In this document: one piece after another, positions 6,345-6,584 of the stretch
Numbering within the stretch: position 1 is the first letter of the stretch
Layout: every line of letters starts with the position of its first letter
DNA from: Bacteroidales bacterium UBA6346
GTDB lineage: Bacteria; Bacteroidota; Bacteroidia; Bacteroidales; UBA932
Direction of reading: 5' to 3'
Assembly (NCBI GenBank): GCA_002438905.1
Contig: DJSA01000091.1
Coordinates: 1 to 6,584 of the forward strand
Length of the DNA: 6,584 nucleotides
Position numbers and translations under genes: made by a program
Notes under the pieces: generated by a model
Database searches by the model: none
Seen by the model: only the letters and a program-made list of their open reading frames with translations
What the model was told of the DNA's origin: nothing

Positions 6345-6584
6345 TTACTTTGCTACGGTAAACTTGTCTGCCAGGCTTGCGTGCGAGTCATGTCCGACGA
6401 AAACATCGAAATCGCCGGCTTCCTCGCCCCAAACATTGTCTGCGCGGAAGAACGAACGCGCCTCCGGAGTGATGTCGAAGTCAACTGTCGCCGATTCTCC
6501 GGCCTTCAACGCAATCTTCCTGAAGCCTTTCAGTTCGCGGTCCGGGCGGGTGCGGCTGCCAACGACGTCTCGGATGTAGAGCTG
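6345..6584 (-). CDS. GH3 glycoside hydrolase (beta-glucosidase-like), C-terminal fragment
   Basis: The minus-strand frame is open from the right edge of the window to the TAA at 6347-6345, giving the last 79 residues. They read as the fibronectin-III-like C-terminal domain found in GH3 enzymes of the BglX type: QLYIRDVVGSRTRP at residues 1-14, ELKGFRKIALKAGES (17-31), ATVDFDITPEARSFF (32-46) and GDFDVFVGHDS (57-67). Known: full-length relatives have about 750-800 residues, and this domain follows the two-domain catalytic unit. Catalytic residues are outside the window, so beta-glucosidase, beta-xylosidase or another GH3 activity cannot be told apart. It is the gene upstream of the GH78 rhamnosidase in a likely operon. 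Confidence 0.88.
   Translation of the reverse strand, partial: QLYIRDVVGSRTRPDRELKGFRKIALKAGESATVDFDITPEARSFFRADNVWGEEAGDFDVFVGHDSHASLADKFTVAK

Noticed and set aside
6340..6579. Plus-strand open frame at the right edge
   Set aside because: The opposite strand encodes a clear GH3 C-terminal domain with a proper stop at 6347-6345, so the plus-strand frame is a shadow.

Overview
The window looks like a chromosomal segment from a member of the Bacteroidales (phylum Bacteroidota). The clues are a fimbrillin-like protein with a C-terminal FISUMP-type module, two glycoside hydrolases with short lipoprotein signal peptides, AT-rich leaders without a Shine-Dalgarno motif before the starts, a tRNA without an encoded CCA end, and a very good match to the Bacteroides-type promoter (TTTG, 20 nt, TAnnTTTG). 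Genus cannot be fixed from this sequence.

Layout from left to right. (1) Bases 1-2010, plus strand: the 3' part of a large secreted or surface fimbrillin-like protein whose start lies before the window. (2) Bases 2011-2322: a dense non-coding stretch holding a 10-bp tandem repeat that folds into a 16-bp hairpin, a promoter whose -33 box shares bases with that hairpin, a short leader hairpin, a complete tRNA-Ser(GCU) and its intrinsic terminator. (3) Bases 2323-3549, plus strand: a GH88-type unsaturated glucuronyl hydrolase predicted to be a lipoprotein. (4) Bases 3573-3612: a perfect 14-bp stem that can end transcription from both sides. (5) Bases 3648-6266, minus strand: a GH78 alpha-L-rhamnosidase predicted to be a lipoprotein. 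(6) Bases 6345-6584, minus strand: the last 79 residues of a GH3 glycosidase, which is upstream of the rhamnosidase in transcription order and probably in the same operon.

The three hydrolases make biological sense together: GH88 removes the 4,5-unsaturated uronic acid that polysaccharide lyases leave at the non-reducing end, GH3 typically removes beta-linked glucose or xylose, and GH78 removes alpha-L-rhamnose. This matches the exo-acting steps known for gellan breakdown (UGL, beta-glucosidase, alpha-rhamnosidase) and would also suit ulvan or another rhamnose- and uronate-containing glycan. No lyase, SusC/SusD pair, sulfatase or regulator is inside the window, so the substrate is an inference. 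I do not see a clearly undescribed system here; the most notable points are the enzyme set and the repeat/hairpin/promoter arrangement ahead of the tRNA gene.
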